Below are positions 1-7,542 of a DNA stretch of 18,443 nt, piece after piece (positions within the stretch are counted from its first letter, which is position 1; each line of letters starts with the position of its first letter). Under the pieces are notes generated by a model. That model had not been told where the DNA came from, made no database searches, and saw only the letters and a program-made list of their open reading frames with translations. The translations under genes and the position numbers were made by a program. Origin of the DNA: an uncultured Ruminococcus sp. (GTDB lineage: Bacteria > Bacillota > Clostridia > Oscillospirales > Ruminococcaceae); NCBI GenBank assembly GCA_900545345.1, contig UQYQ01000028.1, forward strand, positions 1 to 18,443. Direction: 5' to 3'.

Positions 1-147
1 CTTAAAAACACTAAGAAAAACAAAATTGCTTTAAAGAAACTGAAGTCAAACAAAAAGTATTATGTAAGGGTGAGAGCGTATAAAACTGTAAACGGCAAAA
101 TTTATCTAGGTAAGTGGTCGAAGAAGTTAGCTAAAACCGTTAAATAA
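1..147 (+). CDS. 3' end of a fibronectin type III-like (FN3) protein, partial
   Basis: Frame 1 is open from the window edge to a TAA at 145-147, giving 48 residues. The tail reads ...KKYYVRVRAYK..NGKIYLGKWSKK.., the closing beta strands of the lysine-rich FN3 modules found in secreted clostridial proteins. The FN3 proteins at 1403-3310 and 15858-18443 end their FN3 modules with the same pattern (Y-x-V-x-x-R-A-Y-K, then G-K-[WY]-S). The gene is on the opposite strand to all its neighbours, and its 5' part lies outside the window. It is probably a secreted or surface protein ending in an FN3 repeat. Binding partner and catalytic content, if any, cannot be judged from this fragment. Confidence 0.75.
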   Translation, partial: LKNTKKNKIALKKLKSNKKYYVRVRAYKTVNGKIYLGKWSKKLAKTVK

Positions 148-197
148 TAATCTGCCGTTTAGCTAACTTAATTACTTATCAAATTATGATAGGCAGA

Positions 198-218
198 GAG
201 CCGGCGGCGGCTCGCCGC
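198..218. repeat. Very GC-rich hairpin (GCGGCG / CGCCGC)
   Basis: Within an AT-rich intergenic region, positions 200-218 are almost entirely G and C. GCGGCG at 204-209 can pair with CGCCGC at 213-218 around a three-base loop. Alternatively GAGCC at 198-202 pairs with GGCTC at 209-213. The block abuts the relic FN3 tail directly, so it may be a recombination scar or a small REP-like palindrome. Nothing identifies a known element. Confidence 0.45.
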
Positions 219-253
219 AGTGGTCGAAGAAAGCTGTTAAAATAGTTATTTAG
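219..253 (+). pseudogene. Relic copy of an FN3 gene 3' end
   Basis: The 13-mer AGTGGTCGAAGAA occurs at 113-125 inside the real FN3 gene and again at 219-231. Read in the matching frame, the second copy gives W-S-K-K-A-V-K-I-V-I and then TAG at 251-253, parallel to W-S-K-K-L-A-K-T-V-K-stop in the gene. There is no start codon or FN3 body in front of it, because the frame is closed by TAA at 164-166. It looks like the leftover tail of a duplicated or recombined FN3 gene. Confidence 0.5.
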
Positions 254-270
254 CTAATACTCAATCATTA

Positions 271-318
271 AACAAAGTACCTCCTATGGTAAAATCAAAC
301 CATAGGAGGTACTTTGTT
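271..318. terminator. Perfect 20-bp stem-loop between convergent genes
   Basis: Positions 271-290 and 299-318 are perfect inverted repeats separated by 8 bases (AAAATCAA). The right arm overlaps the stop codon (317-319) of the leftward deacetylase gene. The element also lies downstream of the rightward FN3 gene, which suits a bidirectional terminator. The flanking U-tracts are only moderate (CTTTGTTTAATG on the minus strand), so the role is inferred from position and stem strength. Confidence 0.6.
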
Positions 319-1258
319 AAGCTTTGAATTCATATCCGTCATTTTTTAAATTGTCTATAACATCTCCGAGAATATTTGCATTAGTTTCTGATACAGAATG
401 AAGTAAATATATTGCCCCGTTGTGTTTTGCTCCCGTAACTTTATTTAAAGACTCTGCTTCGTTCGGCTGGTTGTTTACATCCCAATCCGCATACGCAAAG
501 CTCCACATAACAGTTTTATAACCGCACTCATTTGCAAGCTGCAAAATTCTTTCTGAAAACTCTCCCTTAGGCGGTCTGAATTCTGTCATCTCATAATTGA
601 ATTTCTCTTTTATATAATTATGAAGTCCCATTATCTCCTCTTTTGCCTCATCAATAGAAATACTCGGCATTGACGGATGTGAAACAGAGTGATTTCCGAC
701 AGTATGACCCTCATCAATCATTCTTCTTATAAGTTCAGGGTTCTTCTCTGCATAATCCTGAAGTACAAAAAAAGTAGCTTTAACCTTCTTCTCTTTTAAT
801 GTATCAAGGATTTTAGAAGTAAATCCGTTTTCATATCCCTGATCAAAAGTTAAATAAACCGTCTTTTTGCTGTCTTTGTTATCAGAATCTGCTTTTGCCA
901 TAGCAATTGCATTATACTTTGAATATTTTTCGTTAAAATCAATTGCACCCTGAGGTCTGTTCTCACTATCCACAATAACTCCTTGACCATAACCTATCAA
1001 AGTATTATCAATATTTGATAAATCCACTGACTTCCCTGCTCTCAGCGGTTCAGCACTGGCAGAACTTGATTTTGCCGAATTTTTTTCTGATGGAGCTTCA
1101 GTATTTGTTTCAGAAGAAACAGATGCGGTTTCGCTTGATGTTGCTGCAGCAGAATCACTGCTGCTTTCTTCATAGTCTTTAGTATTAGGCTCTATATCAT
1201 TTGCACAGCCGCACAAAATGAATGCAAATGATAATACCAAACTTAAAATGTATTTCAT
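317..1258 (-). CDS. PdaA-like polysaccharide deacetylase, predicted lipoprotein
   Basis: A 313-residue NodB-fold polysaccharide deacetylase (carbohydrate esterase 4). The closest pattern known to me is Bacillus subtilis PdaA, which de-N-acetylates muramic acid on the way to the muramic delta-lactam of spore cortex. Visible motifs are TFDQGYENG (137-145; the second Asp of the usual TFDDG is Gln, and PdaA has Glu there), the metal-binding H-x3-H in GNHSVSHPS (188-196), FRPPKGEFSER (227-237), WSFAYADWDV (252-261) and LLHSVS (285-290). The N-terminus is a lipoprotein signal with a lipobox ending at Cys18, followed by a Ser/Thr/Glu-rich linker (about 31-70). The ATG at 1258 was chosen because AAAGGATG precedes it and the lipobox follows it. 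A 32-residue upstream extension would start inside a terminator. A spore-cortex role is inferred from the family and is supported by spoIIE elsewhere in the window. Confidence 0.85.
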   Translation of the reverse strand: MKYILSLVLSFAFILCGCANDIEPNTKDYEESSSDSAAATSSETASVSSETNTEAPSEKNSAKSSSASAEPLRAGKSVDLSNIDNTLIGYGQGVIVDSENRPQGAIDFNEKYSKYNAIAMAKADSDNKDSKKTVYLTFDQGYENGFTSKILDTLKEKKVKATFFVLQDYAEKNPELIRRMIDEGHTVGNHSVSHPSMPSISIDEAKEEIMGLHNYIKEKFNYEMTEFRPPKGEFSERILQLANECGYKTVMWSFAYADWDVNNQPNEAESLNKVTGAKHNGAIYLLHSVSETNANILGDVIDNLKNDGYEFKA

Positions 1259-1339
1259 AAAATCATCCTTTCTAAACTTTAGGATAACCAAAACAAGAAA
1301 TACAATGCTGTTAATTATTGCATTTAATTTTATAAAAAC

Positions 1340-1378
1340 AAAAACTGATATCATTAAAAATATGATATCAGCTTTTTA
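1340..1378 (-). terminator. Rho-independent terminator of the CHAP/FN3 gene
   Basis: CTGATATCAT at 1345-1354 pairs perfectly with ATGATATCAG at 1362-1371 around a 7-base loop. On the minus strand the stem is followed by a T-rich run (TTTTTGTTTTTATA), as expected 3' of the leftward gene ending at 1403. On the plus strand CTTTTTATTT follows, so it could also act in that direction. Confidence 0.75.
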
Positions 1379-1402
1379 TTTAAGTTAATTTTGAGTGTAT
1401 AC

Positions 1403-3310
1403 TCACACTTTTACTTTTGAAGAATATTTTCCGTAATACTTAAATCCATTGTATTTTTTATATGCTCTTATTTTTATTTTGTATTGTTTATTTGCCGAAA
1501 GGTTTTTAATTTTGGTCTTTGTCTTAGGTGAAGACACTGTCTTAACACGCTTATATTTATTGCCGTTAAGCATATAAATCTGATACTTTGCCGCACCGTT
1601 TACATGATTCCATGTCAGTATTATATTACCATTTGAAGCTTTTTGAGCTTTAACATTTTTAACCTTTCCCGGCTTTGTTGTTGCATATGCTTTCTTTGAA
1701 TTTGAACTGTACACACTGACTCCTGACAGTTTTTTAACCGTTTTGATTTTAAAAGCATATGATGCACCTGTTTTCAGTTTTTTAAGCTTAACAGAACTTT
1801 TACTTCCCGAAACCGATGCAAGCTTTTTAAATTTACCCGAGTCAGCACTTGCATATATATCATAAGCATCTGCACCGTAAACGCTTGTCCACGACAATGA
1901 TATACTTGAAGCTGAATTTGTTTCGGCTCTCAAATCTTTTACTTTATTCGGTCTTGTATATCCGGTTAAAACTGCAGAATATTTTCCGAAATAATTTTTT
2001 CCTTTATACTTTCTGTATGCTCTGACTTTAAATTTATAACTTGACGCATTGCTTAGCCCGGAGACTTTAAAAGAATTGGATTTCAAATCTGAAATCTTAA
2101 CATATTTTTTCTTTGCTTCATCATATCTGTAAATTCTGTATCCTGAAATATCAGGAACAGTATCCCATGACATAGTAATTGAGCTTGTATTATAACTCGA
2201 TACCTTAAAATTCTGAATACTCTTAGGCTTAACAGTTACTGTGCAAACAGCTTTAACACCGCTTACTGCCTTTGAAGTTATTGTAACTGCTCCTGCTCTG
2301 TGTGCAGTAACAATACCGCTGTTAGAAACCGATGCAACAGAGCTGTCACTTGAACTCCATGTCAAAATATCATTTGTATTTTCAGGAAGCATATGGCTTG
2401 AAACGGATTTTGACTCACCTGCAGTCATATTTAACGAATTGACACCAAGCTTTACACTGGAAGCCAAAGGCTGACCTACAACATAAAACTCTTTATACTC
2501 GCTTGAAGAACTTTTATTTGAAGCAGAATAATTTATAACCTGTGCTGCATAGTGTCCTTTTTGGAGTATTTGTTTAAAAGAACCACCTGTAATATTAGGC
2601 GTAGATGAAACTAAATCAGAACTGCTGTATGTACCTGTTGAGTTATATTTATAAATATTTAAAGTTGATTTCGCGGTTTTCATACCTGTTGTCCAGGAAA
2701 AGCTTTTTTCAACGCCATCCTGCGACGCATAATCCGTAGTTATAACAGGCTTTACGGGAATATCTGCCCCGCTGTATCTGAAAAAACTAACATCAGACTC
2801 AAGCTTCTTTAAATTGACTGTTCTATTGTATTTTGCGTAGCAGCCATAATCATCATACCATGTCCAGTTCTGCTCAAACAAAACAACTTCGTTTCCGTTG
2901 ACCTGCTTTACTATTGCCCAGTGGCTGGAGTTACCGTAAATATCACCGACAACAGGAGTTTTCACCTTAGAAAATGTTCCGACATCACTTAGCGGTGTGC
3001 TTCCCGGCCAAAGATTGTAAACAGTGTTACCGTATACTGCTTTATAGAACTTAGTTACAAGTGCTGCACAGCAATAAACGGGGTCGTCCCACATCTCATG
3101 AGCATTACTGTCATTTCTCGGAGTGTATATGGCATTTACTGTCACACCTTCATATGTCATCGTGTCAACAACCTGACCTGCTTTTGTTACCGTAACCGTA
3201 ACAGGAACAGTAGCAGCACTGCTGTTAATCGGCATAACCAAAACCGACATCATAATAGCCAGCGTAATGCAAACAGACGCAATACGCTTATGTATACTTA
3301 TTCCTTTCAT
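1403..3310 (-). CDS. Secreted CHAP-domain protein with Big2 and three FN3 domains
   Basis: A 635-residue secreted multidomain protein. Residues 1 to about 33 form a Sec signal peptide (basic start, hydrophobic core, SSAA). Residues about 60-180 resemble a CHAP cysteine amidase/endopeptidase: Cys80-Cys81 at the helix start, GDIYGNSSHWAIV with candidate His130, and VVLFEQNW (143-149) supplying the polar third residue. CHAP domains usually cut peptidoglycan amide or peptide bonds. A beta-sandwich region (about 187-278) follows, then a Big2 immunoglobulin-like domain (about 285-360, with TWSSSDSSVASVS and the G-x-V-T-x-x-x-x-G pattern). Three FN3 repeats (about 365-452, 455-545, 548-635) end the protein. 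There is no sortase motif or membrane anchor, so retention may rely on the lysine-rich FN3 modules. AAGGAGA sits 7 bases before the ATG. It is probably monocistronic. A cell-wall hydrolase role is inferred and other CHAP activities remain possible. Confidence 0.8.
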   Translation of the reverse strand: MKGISIHKRIASVCITLAIMMSVLVMPINSSAATVPVTVTVTKAGQVVDTMTYEGVTVNAIYTPRNDSNAHEMWDDPVYCCAALVTKFYKAVYGNTVYNLWPGSTPLSDVGTFSKVKTPVVGDIYGNSSHWAIVKQVNGNEVVLFEQNWTWYDDYGCYAKYNRTVNLKKLESDVSFFRYSGADIPVKPVITTDYASQDGVEKSFSWTTGMKTAKSTLNIYKYNSTGTYSSSDLVSSTPNITGGSFKQILQKGHYAAQVINYSASNKSSSSEYKEFYVVGQPLASSVKLGVNSLNMTAGESKSVSSHMLPENTNDILTWSSSDSSVASVSNSGIVTAHRAGAVTITSKAVSGVKAVCTVTVKPKSIQNFKVSSYNTSSITMSWDTVPDISGYRIYRYDEAKKKYVKISDLKSNSFKVSGLSNASSYKFKVRAYRKYKGKNYFGKYSAVLTGYTRPNKVKDLRAETNSASSISLSWTSVYGADAYDIYASADSGKFKKLASVSGSKSSVKLKKLKTGASYAFKIKTVKKLSGVSVYSSNSKKAYATTKPGKVKNVKAQKASNGNIILTWNHVNGAAKYQIYMLNGNKYKRVKTVSSPKTKTKIKNLSANKQYKIKIRAYKKYNGFKYYGKYSSKVKV

Positions 3311-3528
3311 TTGTTCTCTCCTTAAATTTCACATAACATGGCATAAAGCCAAACACAATTAAAATAAATCAAAAGCACATATATTTTTCTCTGTGCCTTT
3401 TAACACTTTATTTTTTACACACTAACACATAATTTTTAAAATAAATAGCAATATTCTTATATTTTCTGTAAAACAAGTATGGGAAACCTATAAATTTTCA
3501 TCTACAAATTTCCCTTATACTATATCTG

Positions 3529-3565
3529 TCACTTTAAATTTTATGATACACAATTCACTTTAAAT
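3529..3565. repeat. Short direct repeat overlapping the glgA stop
   Basis: TCACTTTAAAT occurs at 3529-3539 and 3555-3565, 26 bp apart. The second copy contains the glgA stop codon. The rest of 3311-3559 holds the CHAP gene's ribosome binding site, a GGGAAA/TTTCCC inverted repeat (3481-3486 and 3509-3514) that might be a weak glgA terminator, and no promoter I could call with confidence. Confidence 0.4.
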
Positions 3566-4984
3566 GTTATTGTAAAGCTCCTGATAAGATACAGCTGATT
3601 TTTTCCAGCTGAAATCCTCTTTCATTGCATGAGTAACAAGTCTTCCCCAAATCATCTTATTGTCATAAAACGCTCTTGCTCTTGCACAGGCATTTAACAT
3701 ATCATGAGCATTATAAGTCTTAAAGCTGAAACCGTTACCTGTGATTTCACCGAAATGCGGTTCGCCGGCATCTGTGATACTGTCACGTAGTCCGCCTGTT
3801 TCACGAACAATCGGAATAGTACCGTATCTAAGTGAAATCATCTGAGCCAAACCGCATGGCTCGCTCTTAGACGGCATCAAGAACATATCAGCACCAGCAT
3901 AGATTTTCTTTGAAAGCTCAGGAATAAACCCGATTTTAACCCCTACCCTGTCAGGATAACGATATGACATCTCGGTGAAAAAATCCTCATAAATTTTTTC
4001 ACCTGAACCGAGTATTGCAAATTTATACCCAAGATTCACAATATCCTCAAATACATATTTTATCAAATCAAGTCCCTTGTGAGAAACAAATCTGGTAACT
4101 ATTCCGATAACAGGTTCATTGCCTGATTTTATTCCCAGCTCATCACAGAGAGCTTTCTTACAAACTTTTTTACCCTCCATATTATTCAAACTGTAATTCT
4201 TAGGAATAACAGCGTCAGTCGCCGGATTATAAATGCTCTGGTCAATTCCGTTTAAAATTCCGCTTAGCTTATATTGCTTGTGGACGAGCTCTCTGTCCAT
4301 TCCGTGAGCATACCATGAATCTAAAATCTCCCAAGCATAGCTAGGTGAAACCGTTGTTACCCTGTCAGAGACCTCAATAGCAGCTTTCATAAAGTTCACA
4401 TCGCCGTCATATTCAAGCAAATCGGTATGATAAAGAGGTATACCCATAATGTCATTAATAAGATCAAGTCCGTATTGTCCCTGATACTGAATATTATGAA
4501 TCGTAAACACAGTCTTAATATCCTCATACCCTGACTGATAGCGATAGAAAATATCATAATATACAGGAACCAAAGCCGTCTGCCAGTCATTTGCATTTAT
4601 TACATTCGGCTTAAAATCGATATAATGCAAAAGCTCTAATACTGCTCTTGAGAAGAAAACAAATCTCTCTGCATCATCATAAAAACCATACAGACCGTTT
4701 CTTGCAAAGTAAAATTCATTATCGAGCAAATAATAAGTAACCCCGTTGACATCAGCCGTAAAGACACCGCAATACTGATTTCTCCATGCAACAGGAACAG
4801 TAAAGTTTGTAATAAAAGTCAACTTTTCACGAAGCTCGGGCTTAATGGTATTATACATAGGCATAACAACACGACAGTCATTTCCGAGTTCGTTCAACGC
4901 TTTAGGTAAAGAACCTGCTACATCTGCCAATCCGCCGGAAGCGGCAAAAGGAAGTGCTTCACTTGCTGTATATAAAATATTCAA
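3560..4984 (-). CDS. glgA: Glycogen synthase GlgA (ADP-glucose dependent)
   Basis: A GT5 glycogen synthase of 474 residues, the usual bacterial length. It transfers glucose from ADP-glucose to the non-reducing end of alpha-1,4-glucan in the cytoplasm. Family landmarks are the N-terminal strand MNILYTASEALPF with SGGLADVAGSLPKAL (16-30), HNIQYQGQYG (163-172), SGILNGID (241-248), TRFVSHKGLDL (297-307, with Arg298 and Lys303), LGSGEK (325-330) and SEPCGLAQM with catalytic Glu375, followed by RETGGLRDS. The KTGG loop of E. coli GlgA reads AASGG here, so the Lys15 equivalent is Ala. The start is TTG at 4984, preceded by GGAGGA at an 8-base spacing; no ATG gives a proper N-terminus. The gene follows glgD after 190 bp and has its own promoter-like sequence at 5081-5109. 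Confidence 0.95.
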   Translation of the reverse strand: MNILYTASEALPFAASGGLADVAGSLPKALNELGNDCRVVMPMYNTIKPELREKLTFITNFTVPVAWRNQYCGVFTADVNGVTYYLLDNEFYFARNGLYGFYDDAERFVFFSRAVLELLHYIDFKPNVINANDWQTALVPVYYDIFYRYQSGYEDIKTVFTIHNIQYQGQYGLDLINDIMGIPLYHTDLLEYDGDVNFMKAAIEVSDRVTTVSPSYAWEILDSWYAHGMDRELVHKQYKLSGILNGIDQSIYNPATDAVIPKNYSLNNMEGKKVCKKALCDELGIKSGNEPVIGIVTRFVSHKGLDLIKYVFEDIVNLGYKFAILGSGEKIYEDFFTEMSYRYPDRVGVKIGFIPELSKKIYAGADMFLMPSKSEPCGLAQMISLRYGTIPIVRETGGLRDSITDAGEPHFGEITGNGFSFKTYNAHDMLNACARARAFYDNKMIWGRLVTHAMKEDFSWKKSAVSYQELYNNI

Positions 4985-5080
4985 TGTCTTAATCCTCCAT
5001 ATATTAATTGATGATGGATAATTGGATAATAGAAAATTTGATACTTTATTCAGTTTTCATCATCTGTTATCCACTTTGAA

Positions 5081-5109
5081 ATTATAGCACAAAAGCTCCA
5101 TTAAATCAA
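5081..5109 (-). promoter_or_regulatory. Sigma-A promoter upstream of glgA
   Basis: On the minus strand TTGATT (5104-5109) lies 17 bp before TATAAT (5081-5086), which is preceded by TGC, an extended -10. This predicts a glgA transcript independent of glgBCD, with a leader of roughly 90 nt. An inverted repeat CAATAA-gtaa-TTATTG (5107-5122) overlaps the -35 element and could be an operator. Confidence 0.6.
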
Positions 5110-5175
5110 TAAGTAATTATTGCCGTGTCTTAAAAAACATGGATACAAAATGATTTAATGAAGCTATTTTAAATT

Positions 5176-6306
5176 TTAAACCGATGCACCTTTTCCTATA
5201 AACATCGGATAATCGTCAGAAGAAATTAATGTTCTGTCGTTGCCTATTGACACATTTTTATCGGTAATGACATTCTTAACTTCACTTCCGTCACCGATAA
5301 TAGTATCCTGCATTAAGATTGCGTTTTTAACTTTAACACCTTTGCCTACATTTACACCTCTGAACAAAACTGAATTTTCTACTGTTCCTTCAATAACGCA
5401 TCCGTCAGCTATCAGCGAATTAGAAACATAGCTGTTAAGTCCGTATTTTGAAGGAGCATTATCTCTAACCTTAGTATAAATAGGTCTTTTCGGTGTAAAA
5501 AGTTCTTTGCAGCTCTCAATATTCAAAAGATCCATATTCGCATCAAAATAGCTCTTTTCACTGTATATCTTCTTAAAGTATCCTGAATATTCATAAGCCA
5601 CGATTTTAAGCTCATTTAACTTGCTCTGCAAAATGTCCCTCTCAAAGCTGTATCTTCCCTGAGCAATAGCTGTCTGTACAAGGTCAACCAAAAAGTTCTT
5701 TTTAATAATAAACATGTTCAGACTAAGCGTACATACGCCCGACAAGCTTGAACCGATTAAAACATCCTTCACTCTGTTATTTGAATCAATAGAAAGCACA
5801 GTGCTTTCCTTAATAAGCTCTGAGTTGTATTGTCCCGTATGTGTTATGCAGGTAATGTCTGCTCCGCTTTCAATATGCGCTGCCAGTACAGGTTTATAAT
5901 CTATATTCGCAACAACATCACAGTCTGACATTAAAACATACTCAGCATGAACACTTTTTATAAAATTAAGAACACCATACAATGCTTCAAGCCTTCCTCT
6001 GTAAAGCTTGCTCTCGACATTACTGAAAGGAGGAAGAAGAATAAGTCCGCCTTTTTTTCTTGACAAATCCCACTCTCGTCCGGTGCCTAAATGGTCAATA
6101 AGTGACTGATAATTATATTTGGTTATAACACCAACCGTTGAAATACCGCTGTTCACAAAATTAGACAAAGGGAAATCAATCATTCTGTATCTTCCGCCGA
6201 AAAGGACAGAGCCCATTGTTCTTTCTTTTGTCAAATCCTTAACTGTGCTGTCATGCATATTAGCAAAAACAATTCCCAAAACTTTTCCCATATTAGAAGT
6301 TCCCAT
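5176..6306 (-). CDS. glgD: Glucose-1-phosphate adenylyltransferase, GlgD subunit
   Basis: A 376-residue nucleotidyltransferase-like protein with a C-terminal left-handed beta-helix (hexapeptide repeats, about 280-370). It aligns with the GlgD subunits of Bacillus and other Firmicutes, which pair with GlgC to make ADP-glucose. Preserved blocks are FGGRYRMIDFPLSNFVNSGI (37-55 region) and WDLSRKKGGLILLPP. The nucleotide-binding loop that reads LAGGQGSRL in GlgC is IVFANMHDS here, and the catalytic SGDH block reads MSDCDVV. This fits a subunit that modulates GlgC rather than catalysing strongly itself. The ATG at 6306 follows AAAGGGTGA; Met6 is an alternative start. It lies 17 bp after glgC in the same orientation, so the two are almost certainly cotranscribed. 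Confidence 0.92.
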   Translation of the reverse strand: MGTSNMGKVLGIVFANMHDSTVKDLTKERTMGSVLFGGRYRMIDFPLSNFVNSGISTVGVITKYNYQSLIDHLGTGREWDLSRKKGGLILLPPFSNVESKLYRGRLEALYGVLNFIKSVHAEYVLMSDCDVVANIDYKPVLAAHIESGADITCITHTGQYNSELIKESTVLSIDSNNRVKDVLIGSSLSGVCTLSLNMFIIKKNFLVDLVQTAIAQGRYSFERDILQSKLNELKIVAYEYSGYFKKIYSEKSYFDANMDLLNIESCKELFTPKRPIYTKVRDNAPSKYGLNSYVSNSLIADGCVIEGTVENSVLFRGVNVGKGVKVKNAILMQDTIIGDGSEVKNVITDKNVSIGNDRTLISSDDYPMFIGKGASV

Positions 6307-6323
6307 TAAAGCTCACCCTTTCT

Positions 6324-7532
6324 TTACATATTTTCCGAAATAATCTGCTTCGGTGCTACTGTTTTTCCCGAAGAAATTTTAATGTCCTGACCTACAACCG
6401 CAACGCCCCAGTCATCACGGTTTTCCATATCTTCAGGTCTCATTCCTATGTGTGCACCTGCACAAATCTCAGAATTTTCACCTATAATTGCATATTCAAC
6501 TTTTGCTCCCGAACGGATAACTGCTCCGGGCATTAAAATTGAATCGGTAACTATTGCATCTTTTTCGATAACAACACCGTCAGAAAGCATTGAGAAATCA
6601 ACAGTTCCGTCAATTATACATCCTTCTGTTACCATTGAGTTCTGAATTTTTGCATTTTTACCGATAACCTGAGGTGGCAATGCCGGATTTCTCGAATAAA
6701 TCTTCCATGACTGGTCATACAAATCAATAGGAATATTAGGATTTATAAGATCCATATTAGCTTCCCATAAGCTGTCTATAGTTCCGACATCTTTCCAATA
6801 ACCGTCAAAGCGGTAAGCGTAAAGTTTCTGACCGTCACCAAGAAGTGCCGGAATAATATCTTTTCCGAAATCTTTAGAATTGTTTTCTGATTTATCCATT
6901 TCATTTTCTGTCAGGTACTTTTTCAAAATATCAAAGTTGAAAATATATATTCCCATAGAAGCCAGTGTACTCTTAGGCTCAGGCGGCTTTTCAACGAAAT
7001 CATATATCTCGCCGTCTTCATGAGCAAACATAATGCCAAAACGGGAAGCTTCATCAATCGGAACATCAATTACCGCAATAGTAGCCGCTGCTCCTTTTTC
7101 CTTATGATAGCTAAGCATCTTGTCGTAGTCCATTTTATAAATATGGTCACCTGAAAGAATTATAACATATTCAGGGTCATATCTTTCAATAAACGAAAGA
7201 TTCTGATAAATAGCATTGGCTGTTCCCTGATACCAGTCTGCACCCGTTTGTGACTGATAAGGTGCTAAAATATGAACTCCTCCATGTACTCTGTCTAAGT
7301 CCCAAGGCTGACCGTTTCCGATATAGTCATTCATTACAAGCGGCTGATACTGTGTCAGCACACCAACGGTATCTATACCTGAATTAACACAGTTAGAAAG
7401 CGGAAAATCAATAATTCTGTACTTGCCTCCGAAAGGTACAGCAGGTTTTGCAACCTTTTGAGTCAAAGCATACAGTCTGCTTCCCTGACCGCCTGCCAAC
7501 AGCATTGCAACACATTCTTTTTTGTTAAACAT
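6324..7532 (-). CDS. glgC: Glucose-1-phosphate adenylyltransferase, catalytic subunit GlgC
   Basis: GlgC makes ADP-glucose and pyrophosphate from ATP and glucose-1-phosphate, the committed step of bacterial glycogen synthesis. With 402 residues it has the classic motifs: LAGGQGSRLYALT (12-24), FGGKYRIIDFPLSN (34-47), the HGGVHILAP segment, SGDHIYKMDY (127-136, catalytic Asp129), FVEKP (179-183) with the substrate-binding Lys, and WKDVGTIDS. A left-handed beta-helix follows from about 290. The start is placed at the second ATG (7532) because AGGTG sits 7 bases before it. The ATG at 7538 would lie directly against that ribosome binding site. The glgB stop TAG is part of the same AGGTG, so the two genes look translationally coupled. 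Confidence 0.95.
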   Translation of the reverse strand: MFNKKECVAMLLAGGQGSRLYALTQKVAKPAVPFGGKYRIIDFPLSNCVNSGIDTVGVLTQYQPLVMNDYIGNGQPWDLDRVHGGVHILAPYQSQTGADWYQGTANAIYQNLSFIERYDPEYVIILSGDHIYKMDYDKMLSYHKEKGAAATIAVIDVPIDEASRFGIMFAHEDGEIYDFVEKPPEPKSTLASMGIYIFNFDILKKYLTENEMDKSENNSKDFGKDIIPALLGDGQKLYAYRFDGYWKDVGTIDSLWEANMDLINPNIPIDLYDQSWKIYSRNPALPPQVIGKNAKIQNSMVTEGCIIDGTVDFSMLSDGVVIEKDAIVTDSILMPGAVIRSGAKVEYAIIGENSEICAGAHIGMRPEDMENRDDWGVAVVGQDIKISSGKTVAPKQIISENM

Positions 7533-7542
7533 ATACATTCAC

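Noticed and set aside
1259..1354. 32-residue extension of the deacetylase
   Set aside because: It would begin inside the terminator stem at 1345-1354 and would bury the lipoprotein signal.
5107..5122. CAATAA-gtaa-TTATTG as a glgD terminator
   Set aside because: The stem is only six AT pairs with no U-tract, and it overlaps the -35 of the glgA promoter, so it is more likely regulatory or chance.
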